The translations under genes and the position numbers were made by a program. Shown here piece by piece: positions 33,921 through 43,126 of a stretch of 64,000 nucleotides of DNA. The DNA comes from Saprospiraceae bacterium (GTDB lineage Bacteria > Bacteroidota > Bacteroidia > Chitinophagales > Saprospiraceae): assembly GCA_019638455.1 (NCBI GenBank), contig JAHBTU010000001.1, positions 139,501-203,500 of the forward strand. Reading direction: 5' to 3'. A model generated the notes under the pieces. That model had not been told where the DNA came from. It worked only from the letters and a program-made list of their open reading frames with translations, and did no database searches. Each line of letters opens with the position of its first letter. The stretch's first letter is position 1.

Positions 33921-36806
33921 ATGCACGACTACGCTCCAATTGCTCCCGCGCCTGCCCGCCCCCAGTTTTTCGTGGTGCCAGACGACCCCATTCAGGTGCA
34001 AATGCACACTTTGTCGAATGGCCTCCGCTTGTTTTTTACCGTCAACAAAAACGAGCCGCGTGTTTACACCGAAATAGCGGTGCGGGCAGGCAGCAAGCAC
34101 GACCCGCCAGAGACAACCGGGCTGGCCCACTACTTCGAACACATGATGTTCAAGGGCACCGATAGGCTCGGCAGCCTCGATTGGCCAAAAGAAAAGGCCC
34201 TGCTCGCTCGCATCGAGCAAAAATTCGAGGAACACCGCAAGGAACAAGCACCTGAAAAAAAGAAAGCTTTGTATGCGGAAATTGACCAGCTTTCGTTCGA
34301 GGCGGCCAAATATGCTGCTGCCAACGAGTACGACAAACTGGTGAGCGCCATCGGTGCGAAGGGCACGAACGCCTACACTTGGGTGGAGCAGACGGTGTAT
34401 GTGAATGATATTCCCTCCAATGAGCTGGAGCGGTGGTTCGAGCTGGAGAGCGAGCGATTCCGCCGCCCGGTGTTGCGCTTGTTTCACACCGAACTGGAAA
34501 CGGTGTTTGAGGAATACAACATCAGTCAGGACAAGGATTTTCGCAAGACGCTGAAAGCGATGCAGGCGGCGCTCACTCCCTCGCATCCCTACGGTACTCA
34601 AACCACGCTGGGGCGCGGCGAAGACCTGAAAAACCCATCGCAGACCAACATTTACCGCTTTTTCGACCAGTATTATGTGCCCAACAACATGGCGATTGTG
34701 TTGGCGGGCGATTTTGACCCAGTGCAAGCCCTAGCTTTGGCCGAACGATATTTCGGTCACTACAAAGCAAAACCCATCCCGACGTTTTCCTTTGAAAAAC
34801 AGCCCGCGCTCCGCGCCCGTGTCCGCCGCGACGTGTATGGCAACGAGGCCGAGTGGCTGGAAATGGGATGGCGTTTTGAAGGAGCCGCCTCAGAGGAAGC
34901 CATGATGTTGCCCCTCATCAGCAATATGCTGCACAATTATCAGGCAGGCCTTTTCGATATGCACCTCGTTCAGAAGCAGCAACTGCTCGAAGCATTTGCC
35001 TACCCGCGTGTCTATGAGGACTATTCGAGCCTTCTGCTCTATGGGAAGCCCCGCGAAGGCCAATCGCTGGAAAAGGTGGAGGCGCTTTTTTGGGAACAAA
35101 TAGAGCGCCTGCGCGAAGGGCGTTTCGAGGATTGGTTGCCACAGGCGGCGGTGAACGACTTGAAATTGTCGGAAATCAAGGAGTTTGAAAAAAATCAAGG
35201 CCGTGCGGGCGCGCTCGTGACGGCTTTCGTGCTTGGCCTCGATTGGAACGACATGGTGCAACGGTGGAAAAAATTGGAAAAGGTGACAAAAGCCGATGTG
35301 GTGGCGTTTGCTCAAAAATACCTGCGCCCCGACAATTATGTGGTTGTCTTCAAGCATCATGGCGAAGACAATTCGGTGATGAAAGTGGAAAAGCCGCCGA
35401 TTACCCCGATAGAGGTGAACCGCACGGATGTTTCGGAATTTGGTCAGGCATTTTTGGCGCAAGAAGCCGCCGAAATCGCGCCGCAGTTCGTGGATTTCAA
35501 AAAGACAATTCGGCAGGCCACCATCACGCCGCACCTGAAGCTTCGCGCCGTGCAGCAGCCCGACAACAAGCTTTTTCGCCTCTACCACACTTTCGACATG
35601 GGGCGCTTGAGCGACCGGCGCTTGGGTTTGTTGGCTTCTTACCTGCCCTTCCTCGGCACCTCCCGACACTCGGCGACGGAGATGCAGCAGGCTTTTTATC
35701 GCCTTGGAGTCAATTTCTCGGCTAGCTGTCAGGACGACCATTTCCACTTCACGCTCACGGGGTTGGAAGAGTCGTTCGAGGAGGCTGTGGCGCTCATGGA
35801 GCACCTGTTGGAAGATGCACAGCCCAACGCGGAGGCTTTGCAAAATCTTGTGGCCGACACCCTGTTGCGTCGGGAAAACAACAAAAAAGACAAGCGCACC
35901 GTGCTGACAAAAGCCATGGCCAATTATGCCAAATACGGCCCATTGTCGCCATTTACCGACAAGTTGACGAAGGAACAGCTGCTGGCGGTGCGACCCGAGG
36001 AATTGACGAGCCTGCTGCGCGATTTGCTTGGATACAAACACGAGGTGTTTTACTATGGTGCCAAAAGCCCGCGTGCGGTGGCAAACGTGTTGAAGCGTCA
36101 CAAACCCGCATCGCTGGTGCCGCCGGCTGCCCCGCTACCCGCCAAAAAATACCCTGAGTTGCCGACTCGAAAGGACAAGGTGTTTTTCGTGCACTTCCCC
36201 ACCGTACAGGTGGAACTGATGTTGCTCTCAAAAGGAACGCCCAAGTTCAATTTGCAGGAGTTTGTTTTTGCGGAATGGTACAATCAGTATTTCGGATATG
36301 GGCTGTCGTCCATTGTGTTTCAGGAAATCCGCGAATCGAAGGCGCTGGCCTATTCCGCTTATGCCTTTGCGGCCAATCCGACCAAAAAACAACGGGCGCA
36401 TTGGTTGCAGGCTTACGTCGGCACACAACCCGACAAGTTGCGCGAGGCGGTGGAGGCCTTCCAAACGATTTTGGAAACAATGCCCGTCTCGCTCCCACAA
36501 ATAGAAAACGCTCGCCAAAGCGTGCTGAAACAAATAGCAGCCACCCGCATCACGAAAACCGATTTGTATTGGACTTGGCGGGCCAATCGCGACAAAGGGT
36601 TCCCTAACCGCGACCTCCGCGCAGACATCTATCACAAATTGGAACACGCTGATGCCGCCGACCTGATTCACTACCAACAGCGCCACGTCAAAGGCCGCCA
36701 CTACACTTGGTTGGTGCTGGGCGACCGCGAGCGTATTGACTTCCAATATCTTCAGAAAATAGGGCCAGTACAGGAACTGGCCATGGAAGAGGTGTTTGGG
36801 TACTGA
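33921..36806 (+). CDS. M16 (insulinase/pitrilysin) family zinc metallopeptidase
   Basis: A large two-half M16 peptidase of 961 residues from the ATG at 33921. The start was chosen because the promoter box lies at 33865; ATGs at 33885 and 33804 are in frame. The inverted zinc motif HxxEH is in LAHYFEHMMFKG (His70, Glu73, His74), with the distal Glu in the ELESERF region. The second, inactive-type half contains LGTSRHSATEMQQ and SSIVFQEIRESKALAYSAYAF, the classic M16 C-terminal motif. There is no signal peptide, so the location is uncertain (cytoplasmic or exported by another route). Typical substrates are short peptides. Confidence 0.93.
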   Translation: MHDYAPIAPAPARPQFFVVPDDPIQVQMHTLSNGLRLFFTVNKNEPRVYTEIAVRAGSKHDPPETTGLAHYFEHMMFKGTDRLGSLDWPKEKALLARIEQKFEEHRKEQAPEKKKALYAEIDQLSFEAAKYAAANEYDKLVSAIGAKGTNAYTWVEQTVYVNDIPSNELERWFELESERFRRPVLRLFHTELETVFEEYNISQDKDFRKTLKAMQAALTPSHPYGTQTTLGRGEDLKNPSQTNIYRFFDQYYVPNNMAIVLAGDFDPVQALALAERYFGHYKAKPIPTFSFEKQPALRARVRRDVYGNEAEWLEMGWRFEGAASEEAMMLPLISNMLHNYQAGLFDMHLVQKQQLLEAFAYPRVYEDYSSLLLYGKPREGQSLEKVEALFWEQIERLREGRFEDWLPQAAVNDLKLSEIKEFEKNQGRAGALVTAFVLGLDWNDMVQRWKKLEKVTKADVVAFAQKYLRPDNYVVVFKHHGEDNSVMKVEKPPITPIEVNRTDVSEFGQAFLAQEAAEIAPQFVDFKKTIRQATITPHLKLRAVQQPDNKLFRLYHTFDMGRLSDRRLGLLASYLPFLGTSRHSATEMQQAFYRLGVNFSASCQDDHFHFTLTGLEESFEEAVALMEHLLEDAQPNAEALQNLVADTLLRRENNKKDKRTVLTKAMANYAKYGPLSPFTDKLTKEQLLAVRPEELTSLLRDLLGYKHEVFYYGAKSPRAVANVLKRHKPASLVPPAAPLPAKKYPELPTRKDKVFFVHFPTVQVELMLLSKGTPKFNLQEFVFAEWYNQYFGYGLSSIVFQEIRESKALAYSAYAFAANPTKKQRAHWLQAYVGTQPDKLREAVEAFQTILETMPVSLPQIENARQSVLKQIAATRITKTDLYWTWRANRDKGFPNRDLRADIYHKLEHADAADLIHYQQRHVKGRHYTWLVLGDRERIDFQYLQKIGPVQELAMEEVFGY

Positions 36807-36974
36807 AGCGAATCAAGGTTTCAAAAAGCCTCGAAGAGGCAAAAATTTGAGTGGAGATTCAGCGCCTCCATCATGCTAAGCCCTGCCTGTGTCGGGACGC
36901 AATGTGGAACGCCTATATCAACGTTTCGCCCCGCTGAGGGCGAGCAATTTTTCAACCCTCGACTCGCATTGCTA

Positions 36975-37400
36975 ATGAACCACACAATGACACAAACTGC
37001 AAAAACACTGCGGCTGGCTGCCATCTTTGGGCTGACCGCCGTCGCCATCGGAGCCTTCGGCGCGCACGGCCTGAAAAGCGCCTTCGAAGCGCGACAACTC
37101 GACACGCGCTATCTGCTCGACATCTACGAAAAAGGAGTGCAGTACCAGTTCTACCACACGCTGGCACTTGGATTGGTGGCGTTGCTGTTGCATCATCGCC
37201 CCGGCAGCAAATGGCTGGTTCGAGCAAGCGCCTTGTTTGTGGCAGGCATCCTACTCTTTTCGGGTTCGCTCTATCTGTTGGCTTGCCGCGATTTGTTGCC
37301 TTTTCCGAGCGGCTGGGCAGGGCCAGTGACACCAATGGGCGGGCTGTGCTTCATCGCGGGTTGGGCGGCCCTGCTGTGGGCCACTTTTGAGAAGCCATGA
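36975..37400 (+). CDS. DUF423 small membrane protein
   Basis: About 141 residues with four hydrophobic segments. The N-terminus, LRLAAIFGLTAVAIGAFGAHGLK, is the DUF423/YwdK signature, followed by YLLDIYEKGVQYQFYHTLALG and the C-terminal PVTPMGGLCFIAGWAALLW. The ATG at 36975 (or 36987) gives the normal family length; the longer frame from 36873 adds non-homologous residues. Inner-membrane protein, function unknown. Confidence 0.92.
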   Translation: MNHTMTQTAKTLRLAAIFGLTAVAIGAFGAHGLKSAFEARQLDTRYLLDIYEKGVQYQFYHTLALGLVALLLHHRPGSKWLVRASALFVAGILLFSGSLYLLACRDLLPFPSGWAGPVTPMGGLCFIAGWAALLWATFEKP

Positions 37401-37488
37401 GAGGGCGGAACTATTGCGCGAGGACGAAGGTTGTGTTGCGCCAGCGCAGAGTCACAACATCTCCCCCTTTCAATTCGTCTAAATTGCT

Positions 37489-39303
37489 ATGCAAACAAAA
37501 CAACCCTCCGTGCGCAATCCTTACCTCGCCATGCTCGCCATTGCGTGGAAATATGCTCGCAACGAGCGGCGGCGCTACCTGCTGGTGTACGCGCTTTTTA
37601 TGCTTAGCAACGTGGCGATGGCGATGTACCCGGTCATTTGGGGTTTGTTCATCAACGCCGCGCAACAGCAAGGTGCCGATGTGCTGAAAAGCGCGTGGAA
37701 GTACGGCCTCGCATATCTCGGTATCCGTTTCATTGACTGGAGTTTTCACGGCCCGGCGCGGCTCATGGAGCGCGAGCTGGCTTTCAACCTGAGCCGCAAT
37801 TTTTTGCAGGAACTCTACCACAAAGCACTGCATCTGCCCGTGCGCTGGCATCAGGACAACCACTCCGGTGCCACCATCAACCGCATCCGAAAAGCCTACG
37901 AGGCGCTGCGCGATTTTTTCCAAAACGGCTTCGAGTACCTCCACACCTTTTTCAAATTCGTGTTCTCATTCGCGGCCATGATTTATTTCGCGCCCGTTTT
38001 TGGCCTCGTGGCGGTGGCAATGGGTTTCGTGGTCGTGTTTATTATTCTGAAATTTGACAAACCCTACATCGCCACCCAAACCGAAGTGAACGAACGCGAA
38101 AACGTCGTGTCCTCCACGCTTTTCGACAGTCTATCCAACATCATCACCGTCATCACACTGCGGTTGGAAAAGCGCATGGAAAGTGGCCTGCTCCGAAAAG
38201 TCGCTGACATCCTGCCGCCGTTCAAGCGCAACGTGGCTGTGAACGAGTGGAAATGGTTCGTCACCGATATGCTCGTCGGCCTCATCTATGCCGTCATTTT
38301 GGTCGGTTATGTCTGGCAAAACTGGAAACCCGGCGAGGTGTTCCTGCTTGGCGGACTCGTGATGCTGGTCGGCTACGTCGAGCGTTTCACGAGCGTTTTT
38401 CATAACGTCGCCTATCTCTACACCGATGTCGTGAAACATCACACCGACGTGAAACAAGCCTACGCCGTGCTCGACGCTTACGACGAGCATCACCTGCCGG
38501 AGAGCGACCACCAGCTGCCCGAAAACTGGCAAATCATTGACATTCAAAACTTAAATTTTACGCACCGCGGCTACGACGAAGCGGTTTTGCCCGACCCTGC
38601 CCGAAAATTTGTTGGTCTGAAAAACATCCATCTACGGCTCAAACGCGGCCAACGCATCGCACTCGTGGGCGAAAGTGGCAGCGGCAAAAGCACCATCCTC
38701 GCCCTGTTGCGTGGCCTCTATCCCGCCGAACCGGGCGTGCGGGTCACGGTGGACGGCCAGCCGCAAAATAGCCTCGATATCATCACTGGCGACGTGACCT
38801 TATTCCCGCAGGAGCCGGAGATTTTTGAAAACACCATCGAGTACAACATCACGCTCGGCCTGCCTTTCGAGCCAGCGGAATTGGACGCGATTTGCCGGAC
38901 CGTTCATTTTTCGGAAGTCATCGAACAACTGCCCAAAGGCCTGCAAAGCAGCATCATGGAAAAAGGCGTGAACCTCTCCGGTGGCCAAAAACAACGGCTG
39001 GCACTGGCGCGGGGCGTGTTCGCGGCCAAAGACAGCGACCTCATTCTGCTCGACGAACCCACCAGCAGCGTGGACCCGAAAACCGAAATGCGCATATACG
39101 CTCGGATGTTCGAAGCTTTTGCCGACAAGGTGGTGGTGTCGGCCTTGCACCGGCTGCATTTGTTGCCGAAGTTCGACTATATCTACGTCCTCGACCAAGG
39201 CGAGGTGGCCGACGAAGGCACGTTGGAAGCGTTGTTGGAACGGAGTGCGGCTTTTAGGGAGTTGTGGCGGCATCAAGAAGAAGCGGGTGCTTTGGCGGGG
39301 TAG
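37489..39303 (+). CDS. ABC transporter, fused permease and ATPase (exporter type)
   Basis: A 604-residue half-transporter that should dimerise. An N-terminal six-helix transmembrane domain (about 20-315) precedes the nucleotide-binding domain (about 345-595), with Walker A GESGSGKST, Q-loop LFPQEPEIF, signature NLSGGQKQR, Walker B LILLDEP and a His switch in SALHRLH. It resembles MsbA/lipid- or peptide-exporting families, but substrate cannot be read from sequence. It follows DUF423 by 88 bases and may be cotranscribed. Confidence 0.93.
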   Translation: MQTKQPSVRNPYLAMLAIAWKYARNERRRYLLVYALFMLSNVAMAMYPVIWGLFINAAQQQGADVLKSAWKYGLAYLGIRFIDWSFHGPARLMERELAFNLSRNFLQELYHKALHLPVRWHQDNHSGATINRIRKAYEALRDFFQNGFEYLHTFFKFVFSFAAMIYFAPVFGLVAVAMGFVVVFIILKFDKPYIATQTEVNERENVVSSTLFDSLSNIITVITLRLEKRMESGLLRKVADILPPFKRNVAVNEWKWFVTDMLVGLIYAVILVGYVWQNWKPGEVFLLGGLVMLVGYVERFTSVFHNVAYLYTDVVKHHTDVKQAYAVLDAYDEHHLPESDHQLPENWQIIDIQNLNFTHRGYDEAVLPDPARKFVGLKNIHLRLKRGQRIALVGESGSGKSTILALLRGLYPAEPGVRVTVDGQPQNSLDIITGDVTLFPQEPEIFENTIEYNITLGLPFEPAELDAICRTVHFSEVIEQLPKGLQSSIMEKGVNLSGGQKQRLALARGVFAAKDSDLILLDEPTSSVDPKTEMRIYARMFEAFADKVVVSALHRLHLLPKFDYIYVLDQGEVADEGTLEALLERSAAFRELWRHQEEAGALAG

Positions 39304-39355
39304 CGTATGGGGGCTGCGCTTATGCGTCTCGCCGAACCCCAACAGCGAAGCCTTT

Positions 39356-40621
39356 TCACTCCTTTCCCTCGAGGAGTCGGCGCAAGCCAGCCATCATGAC
39401 TGGCCCCGTTTGTTTGCCCACCGACATGGAGGTGAGGTAAGGCGCGTGAGGAAGCGAGGCATTGTCGAAATAAGCGGGTTTCAAGATGTATCCCAATGCG
39501 TCCATGCCCAAGCCAAGCACAAATTTCGGCCCATTGGTCTGCATCATTTTTTTTGTTTCCAGACCATAGAAAGGGGCTGTTTCGCCGGGATGCGTGGCAA
39601 ACTGTGCATCACCAATAGCGAACCATGCGAGCTCGGTAGCTACCGAATCGCTGAGCGCCCGTTTGATGGTGCCCATGGCGGCCAATTGTTTCCAGCCAGC
39701 GTTGTCCAATTGGAACTGGATGGGCAGGGTGCGAATGCGGAGGGCGTTGCCGCGCAAAGGAGTGGGGCGTTGGAGTGCTACAAAGACGGCATCTGCCAGT
39801 TGCTCGCCGCGCAAATAGGCTTTTTCGGGTGTCCCTTCGCCATCCACTGGCTGCACCCAGCCACCGATAGCGCCTTGCAAAAACAAGTTTTCGCCGCCCA
39901 TCTGCTGCGCCATTTTTCGGTAAAACCCCGCTACATAATCCGAAGAAACCTCCGTGTACTTGGCATCGAGGTAAGTGGGGTGGCAGGCAAAGTTGGTGAG
40001 CGATGCCACGTTCTGACCGTTTGCACCGACGAATTGCAGCACCGTCACGGAGCGGTCTATTTCCTCATCGCATATATTTTGCACCCATTCCGTTCCGAAT
40101 TGTGTCTCTGCGCTGCGGGCGGTCACGGGTTGAAGCCGTTGGGCGGCAAGGTTGATTTGGGCGGCAGCGGTGTGTATGAGTTGTTCCATATAGGCGCTGT
40201 CCACGCCGCTATGCAAATAGTCCACGCCCCAAATGCCCACCACGTCGGGGCCAGAGTGAGTGTGCGTTGAACTGACTACAATGTGCCCCGGGGGCAGGTT
40301 GATGTTCGTGACCAATTGGCTGGCTCGTCGGCGTATTTGCTCTATGTCTGGATAAAGCAGCCCAATGCAATCCACCGTGACGAGCGCGAGTGCGGCCTGA
40401 CCATCGTGTAGCACCACAGCTTTTGCGAATAGGCTGTCCAACACGCCGGTAAAACGGCGATTTTGCTTGTCGCCCGCGATAAACGCGCCGATGGGTGGGT
40501 TGACATGAGCCGATGCCGCGCCTGCTCGAAGCTTCGATACCGAAATCTGTGCGGAGGCTTTGTTTGCCATGCCTATCAAAGCGCAAAGCAGCAATCTGAG
40601 ACAAAGTTGATGATAATTCAT
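39356..40621 (-). CDS. Neutral/alkaline non-lysosomal ceramidase N-domain family protein
   Basis: A 421-residue exported protein with a signal peptide (about 1-24, ending ASAQ). Family features are LRAGAASAHVNPPIGAFIAG at the start, the zinc-ligand motif SSTHTHSGPD (His120, His122), TNFACHPTYLD and GDAQFATHPGE. Only the N-terminal ceramidase-type catalytic domain is present, as in many Bacteroidota members, so ceramide is only one possible amide substrate. It is convergent with the ABC transporter and 117 bases from the barrel gene behind it on the same strand. Confidence 0.88.
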   Translation of the reverse strand: MNYHQLCLRLLLCALIGMANKASAQISVSKLRAGAASAHVNPPIGAFIAGDKQNRRFTGVLDSLFAKAVVLHDGQAALALVTVDCIGLLYPDIEQIRRRASQLVTNINLPPGHIVVSSTHTHSGPDVVGIWGVDYLHSGVDSAYMEQLIHTAAAQINLAAQRLQPVTARSAETQFGTEWVQNICDEEIDRSVTVLQFVGANGQNVASLTNFACHPTYLDAKYTEVSSDYVAGFYRKMAQQMGGENLFLQGAIGGWVQPVDGEGTPEKAYLRGEQLADAVFVALQRPTPLRGNALRIRTLPIQFQLDNAGWKQLAAMGTIKRALSDSVATELAWFAIGDAQFATHPGETAPFYGLETKKMMQTNGPKFVLGLGMDALGYILKPAYFDNASLPHAPYLTSMSVGKQTGPVMMAGLRRLLEGKE

Positions 40622-40737
40622 GTCGTGGTTGTTTGATTCTATGTACTTTGCTTGGTTTTGCCGTTGGTGCCTCCCGCCGGCATTTTGATGCTCATTGGAG
40701 GCATCCTGTCAATAGCGCTCCCTCTCTCATCCGTCCG

Positions 40738-41376
40738 CTACCAGAACGCATACCCTATGTGCAGTCCCAAGAGCAAATCCAGCAAGCGGCGCTTGCCAAC
40801 AGGATATTCGAAGGAAAGCAGCCCTCCGGGCTCCAACAACTCCGCATCAGGCGGCAAGTCTATCGAGACGCGATGGAACACCACACCCAGCCCAACGTAT
40901 GGCTCAAAAAGCAAGCGCCTCCTTGCGCCTTGATAAAAATACCCCCCGAAACGCCCTGCCATGCCCCAACTCCGTACCGTCCGCTCCGTCAACAGCGTCT
41001 CCTGATATTGCCCGCCTTGTCGCAGCACCTCCCTGTATTTCAAGTGGCGGATATTGTTGTGTTTTGCCTCAATGCCTAAATGGATAGGAGCGTTTTCTGC
41101 GGCGTTGGGGAAAAATTTGATGCCGGAGCGCAGCCTAAGCCCTTGATACGATTCCCCTTTGTATTGGGTGAAACTGGCGGAGTGGAAAAAGTACCCCGTC
41201 CCCAAGTCAAGGCTAACATTGGGAGCGAGGCGCACATCCGTCGTGAGGGCGATAGCCTGCTTGCCCGGGCTGATGAGCGTCCCGGCATTGGCTTTGAGCG
41301 TGAAGGAGGGCAGGCCATCGCGTTGTGCGCTCGCAGTGGCCTGCCAAATGAGCAAAAGGAATAGGGTGGGGCGCAT
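40738..41376 (-). CDS. Small outer-membrane beta-barrel protein (hypothetical)
   Basis: 212 residues with a signal peptide (MRPTLFLLLIWQATASAQ) and alternating strands typical of an eight-stranded barrel: LSLDLGTGYFF-like, GLRLRSGIKFF, RFGGYFYQG, FEPYVGLGVVF, LLLGLHIGYAFW with a C-terminal aromatic residue. No specific family or ligand recognised. It starts on the base next to the stop of the upstream lipoprotein gene (41376/41377), so the two are surely cotranscribed. Confidence 0.78.
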   Translation of the reverse strand: MRPTLFLLLIWQATASAQRDGLPSFTLKANAGTLISPGKQAIALTTDVRLAPNVSLDLGTGYFFHSASFTQYKGESYQGLRLRSGIKFFPNAAENAPIHLGIEAKHNNIRHLKYREVLRQGGQYQETLLTERTVRSWGMAGRFGGYFYQGARRRLLFEPYVGLGVVFHRVSIDLPPDAELLEPGGLLSFEYPVGKRRLLDLLLGLHIGYAFW

Positions 41377-42138
41377 TTACTTTTCTATCAGACCAATTCG
41401 GCGTATGGCTGTGATGTCACTGAGGTCGTAAATCTGAAAGTCGGTCTTCGTGGACACGAGCATTTTTTCGCCATACACGATAAGGTCGGAAGGGTCAGTG
41501 ATGGGCACCGAATAGTCAGTCAACTGGAGCGAGCGCGGATTGGAGATGTCGAACACTTCCAAACGGTCGGAGCCTTCGTCGCAAACGAAAAGATAGTTGT
41601 CCTTGTAGCCCAGCCCATTGGGAAGCGACAAAGGGTAGATTCCCACCTGTATGGGAGCCGTCCGGTCACTCACATCGTACACCAGCAAGGCGCTTTGTGC
41701 CGCTGCCTGACCGCAGATGTTTGCAATGATTTTTATGGTGGAATAGGCAAAGTTGTCTTTCACCACCACTGGGTCGCAGCCTCTGCTCAACGCTTCTATC
41801 CGTGAGGTTTGGGAAAGCAGAACCGGTGCGGCAGGATTGTCAATGCCAAGAATATAGAGCGACGTGCGCGAGCCGAGAAAGATGGTGTTGTCGTACACGA
41901 TAATCGTTTCCAGGCCATAGGCCGTCGGAAGCCGATGCACCAAAACCGGCTTGTCCGCATTAGCGAGGCTATAGGTTTGCACCTCGTTGAGATTGAGCAC
42001 ATACATATAGTTGTTGTGCACGGCAAACCGTGTTATCGAGCCGGATTTGCCAGTGGCATCCGCGAACTCCGTGTTGTCCTGAGTGCAAGAAACGACCAAG
42101 AGCATGGCCGCGATAAGTAGTTGTGACAACTGTTTCAT
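41377..42138 (-). CDS. LVIVD-repeat lipoprotein
   Basis: From the ATG at 42138 (MKQLSQLLIAAMLLVVSC) the protein has 253 residues with a lipobox Cys followed by TQDN; a longer frame from 42252 adds a non-signal extension. The body consists of repeated beta-propeller blades of the LVIVD type (YLYVLNLNEVQTYSLANADK-like, LYILGIDNPAAPVLL, LLVYDVSDRTAPIQV, RLEVFDISNPRSLQLT, FQIYDLSDITAIRRI). Such proteins are surface or periplasmic binding scaffolds of unknown ligand. It is cotranscribed with the barrel gene downstream, so the two may form an outer-membrane complex (inference). Confidence 0.85.
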   Translation of the reverse strand: MKQLSQLLIAAMLLVVSCTQDNTEFADATGKSGSITRFAVHNNYMYVLNLNEVQTYSLANADKPVLVHRLPTAYGLETIIVYDNTIFLGSRTSLYILGIDNPAAPVLLSQTSRIEALSRGCDPVVVKDNFAYSTIKIIANICGQAAAQSALLVYDVSDRTAPIQVGIYPLSLPNGLGYKDNYLFVCDEGSDRLEVFDISNPRSLQLTDYSVPITDPSDLIVYGEKMLVSTKTDFQIYDLSDITAIRRIGLIEK

Positions 42139-42274
42139 GTTTGATAGGAATGAATGGGTGAAAGCAAGGTTCCAATTTGCGGGTGCTATATTAAGAGGTC
42201 GGATGCACAATGCCAAAAAGTTTCTGGTCGCATAATTTTTTGTGTCAAACATTTTTTCAAAAAATAAAACTATT

Positions 42275-42282
42275 TATTTTTG
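42275..42282 (+). promoter_or_regulatory. -7 element TAttTTTG
   Basis: A perfect TAnnTTTG box 112 bases before the start of the unknown gene at 42395. No convincing -33 box is present. Confidence 0.35.
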
Positions 42283-42394
42283 TCCTGTTTTTTTGTGAAA
42301 CACAAGTTGTTCAAAAACAAGAAGTAACCAAACAGCACCCCACACGACCCTAAAACAAAGGCCATCAATATCCGTTTCATCAAACAAACAATTT

Positions 42395-43117
42395 ATGAAA
42401 AAACAACCCGGCCATCGCAAGTATAACGTCTCAGAAGCCGACCTCTATGTCACCTGCATGGAGGCCATCAGGGCTGCTCACCGCGACATCGAACTCTTCA
42501 AGCAATATGGCTACGGCCTCGACAGGCTCAAGGCCTTCAAAGCCCAATGCGACCAATTCCAAGCCATGCCCGGCGACGACGAGCTCGTGGGCGACCAGAT
42601 GATTTGCACCGAAAAAAAGAACATCGCCGCCGATAAGCTGCGCACCGCCATCCGTTCCGTGATGACCCGCGTGGCGATGAAATACCACGACCGCACGGGG
42701 CGCTACCGCAAGTTCGGCACCGCCAAACTCGGCGACATGAGCGACCCGCAACTGCTTTTTTGTGGCCGCCGGGTGGCTCGCGTGGCAAGGCAACAGATTG
42801 ATTTTCTGGCAGAAGTAGGCATCAATGAAAATATCATCCAGCGCGTGCTTGATGCTTGCGCCGAGTTTGAAAATGCCATGAACATCCAGCAGGACAAACT
42901 CCACGACCGCGACATCGGCGTGGAGCGCCGCACAGATTTTGGCAATAAAATCTACAAAGAATTGGTCGTGTTGGCAGACATCGGCAAGGACATCTGGATA
43001 GAGCGCGACCGCGTCAAATATGACCAATACTGCCTCTACGACAGCAATGCCGACCAAAAACGCGCCTTGCGCGAGCGCAAAAAGGCAGAAGCGGCGGCAA
43101 TGGCGCAGCCAGCGTGA
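42395..43117 (+). CDS. Hypothetical helical protein
   Basis: 240 residues, charged and helical throughout, without signal peptide or membrane segments. Notable parts are the start MKKQPGHRKYNVSEADLYVT, a middle FGTAKLGDMSDPQLLFCGRR, and a Lys/Glu/Ala-rich C-terminus (RALRERKKAEAAAMAQ). No family recognised. The ATG is supported by the lysine-rich beginning and by the absence of better starts. It converges on the LuxR-type regulator with only 9 bases between the stops. Confidence 0.8.
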   Translation: MKKQPGHRKYNVSEADLYVTCMEAIRAAHRDIELFKQYGYGLDRLKAFKAQCDQFQAMPGDDELVGDQMICTEKKNIAADKLRTAIRSVMTRVAMKYHDRTGRYRKFGTAKLGDMSDPQLLFCGRRVARVARQQIDFLAEVGINENIIQRVLDACAEFENAMNIQQDKLHDRDIGVERRTDFGNKIYKELVVLADIGKDIWIERDRVKYDQYCLYDSNADQKRALRERKKAEAAAMAQPA

Positions 43118-43126
43118 GCAAATGGG

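Noticed and set aside
34890..36101. 403-codon frame on the - strand
   Set aside because: Lies inside the M16 peptidase gene, whose zinc motif and C-terminal half are intact on the + strand.
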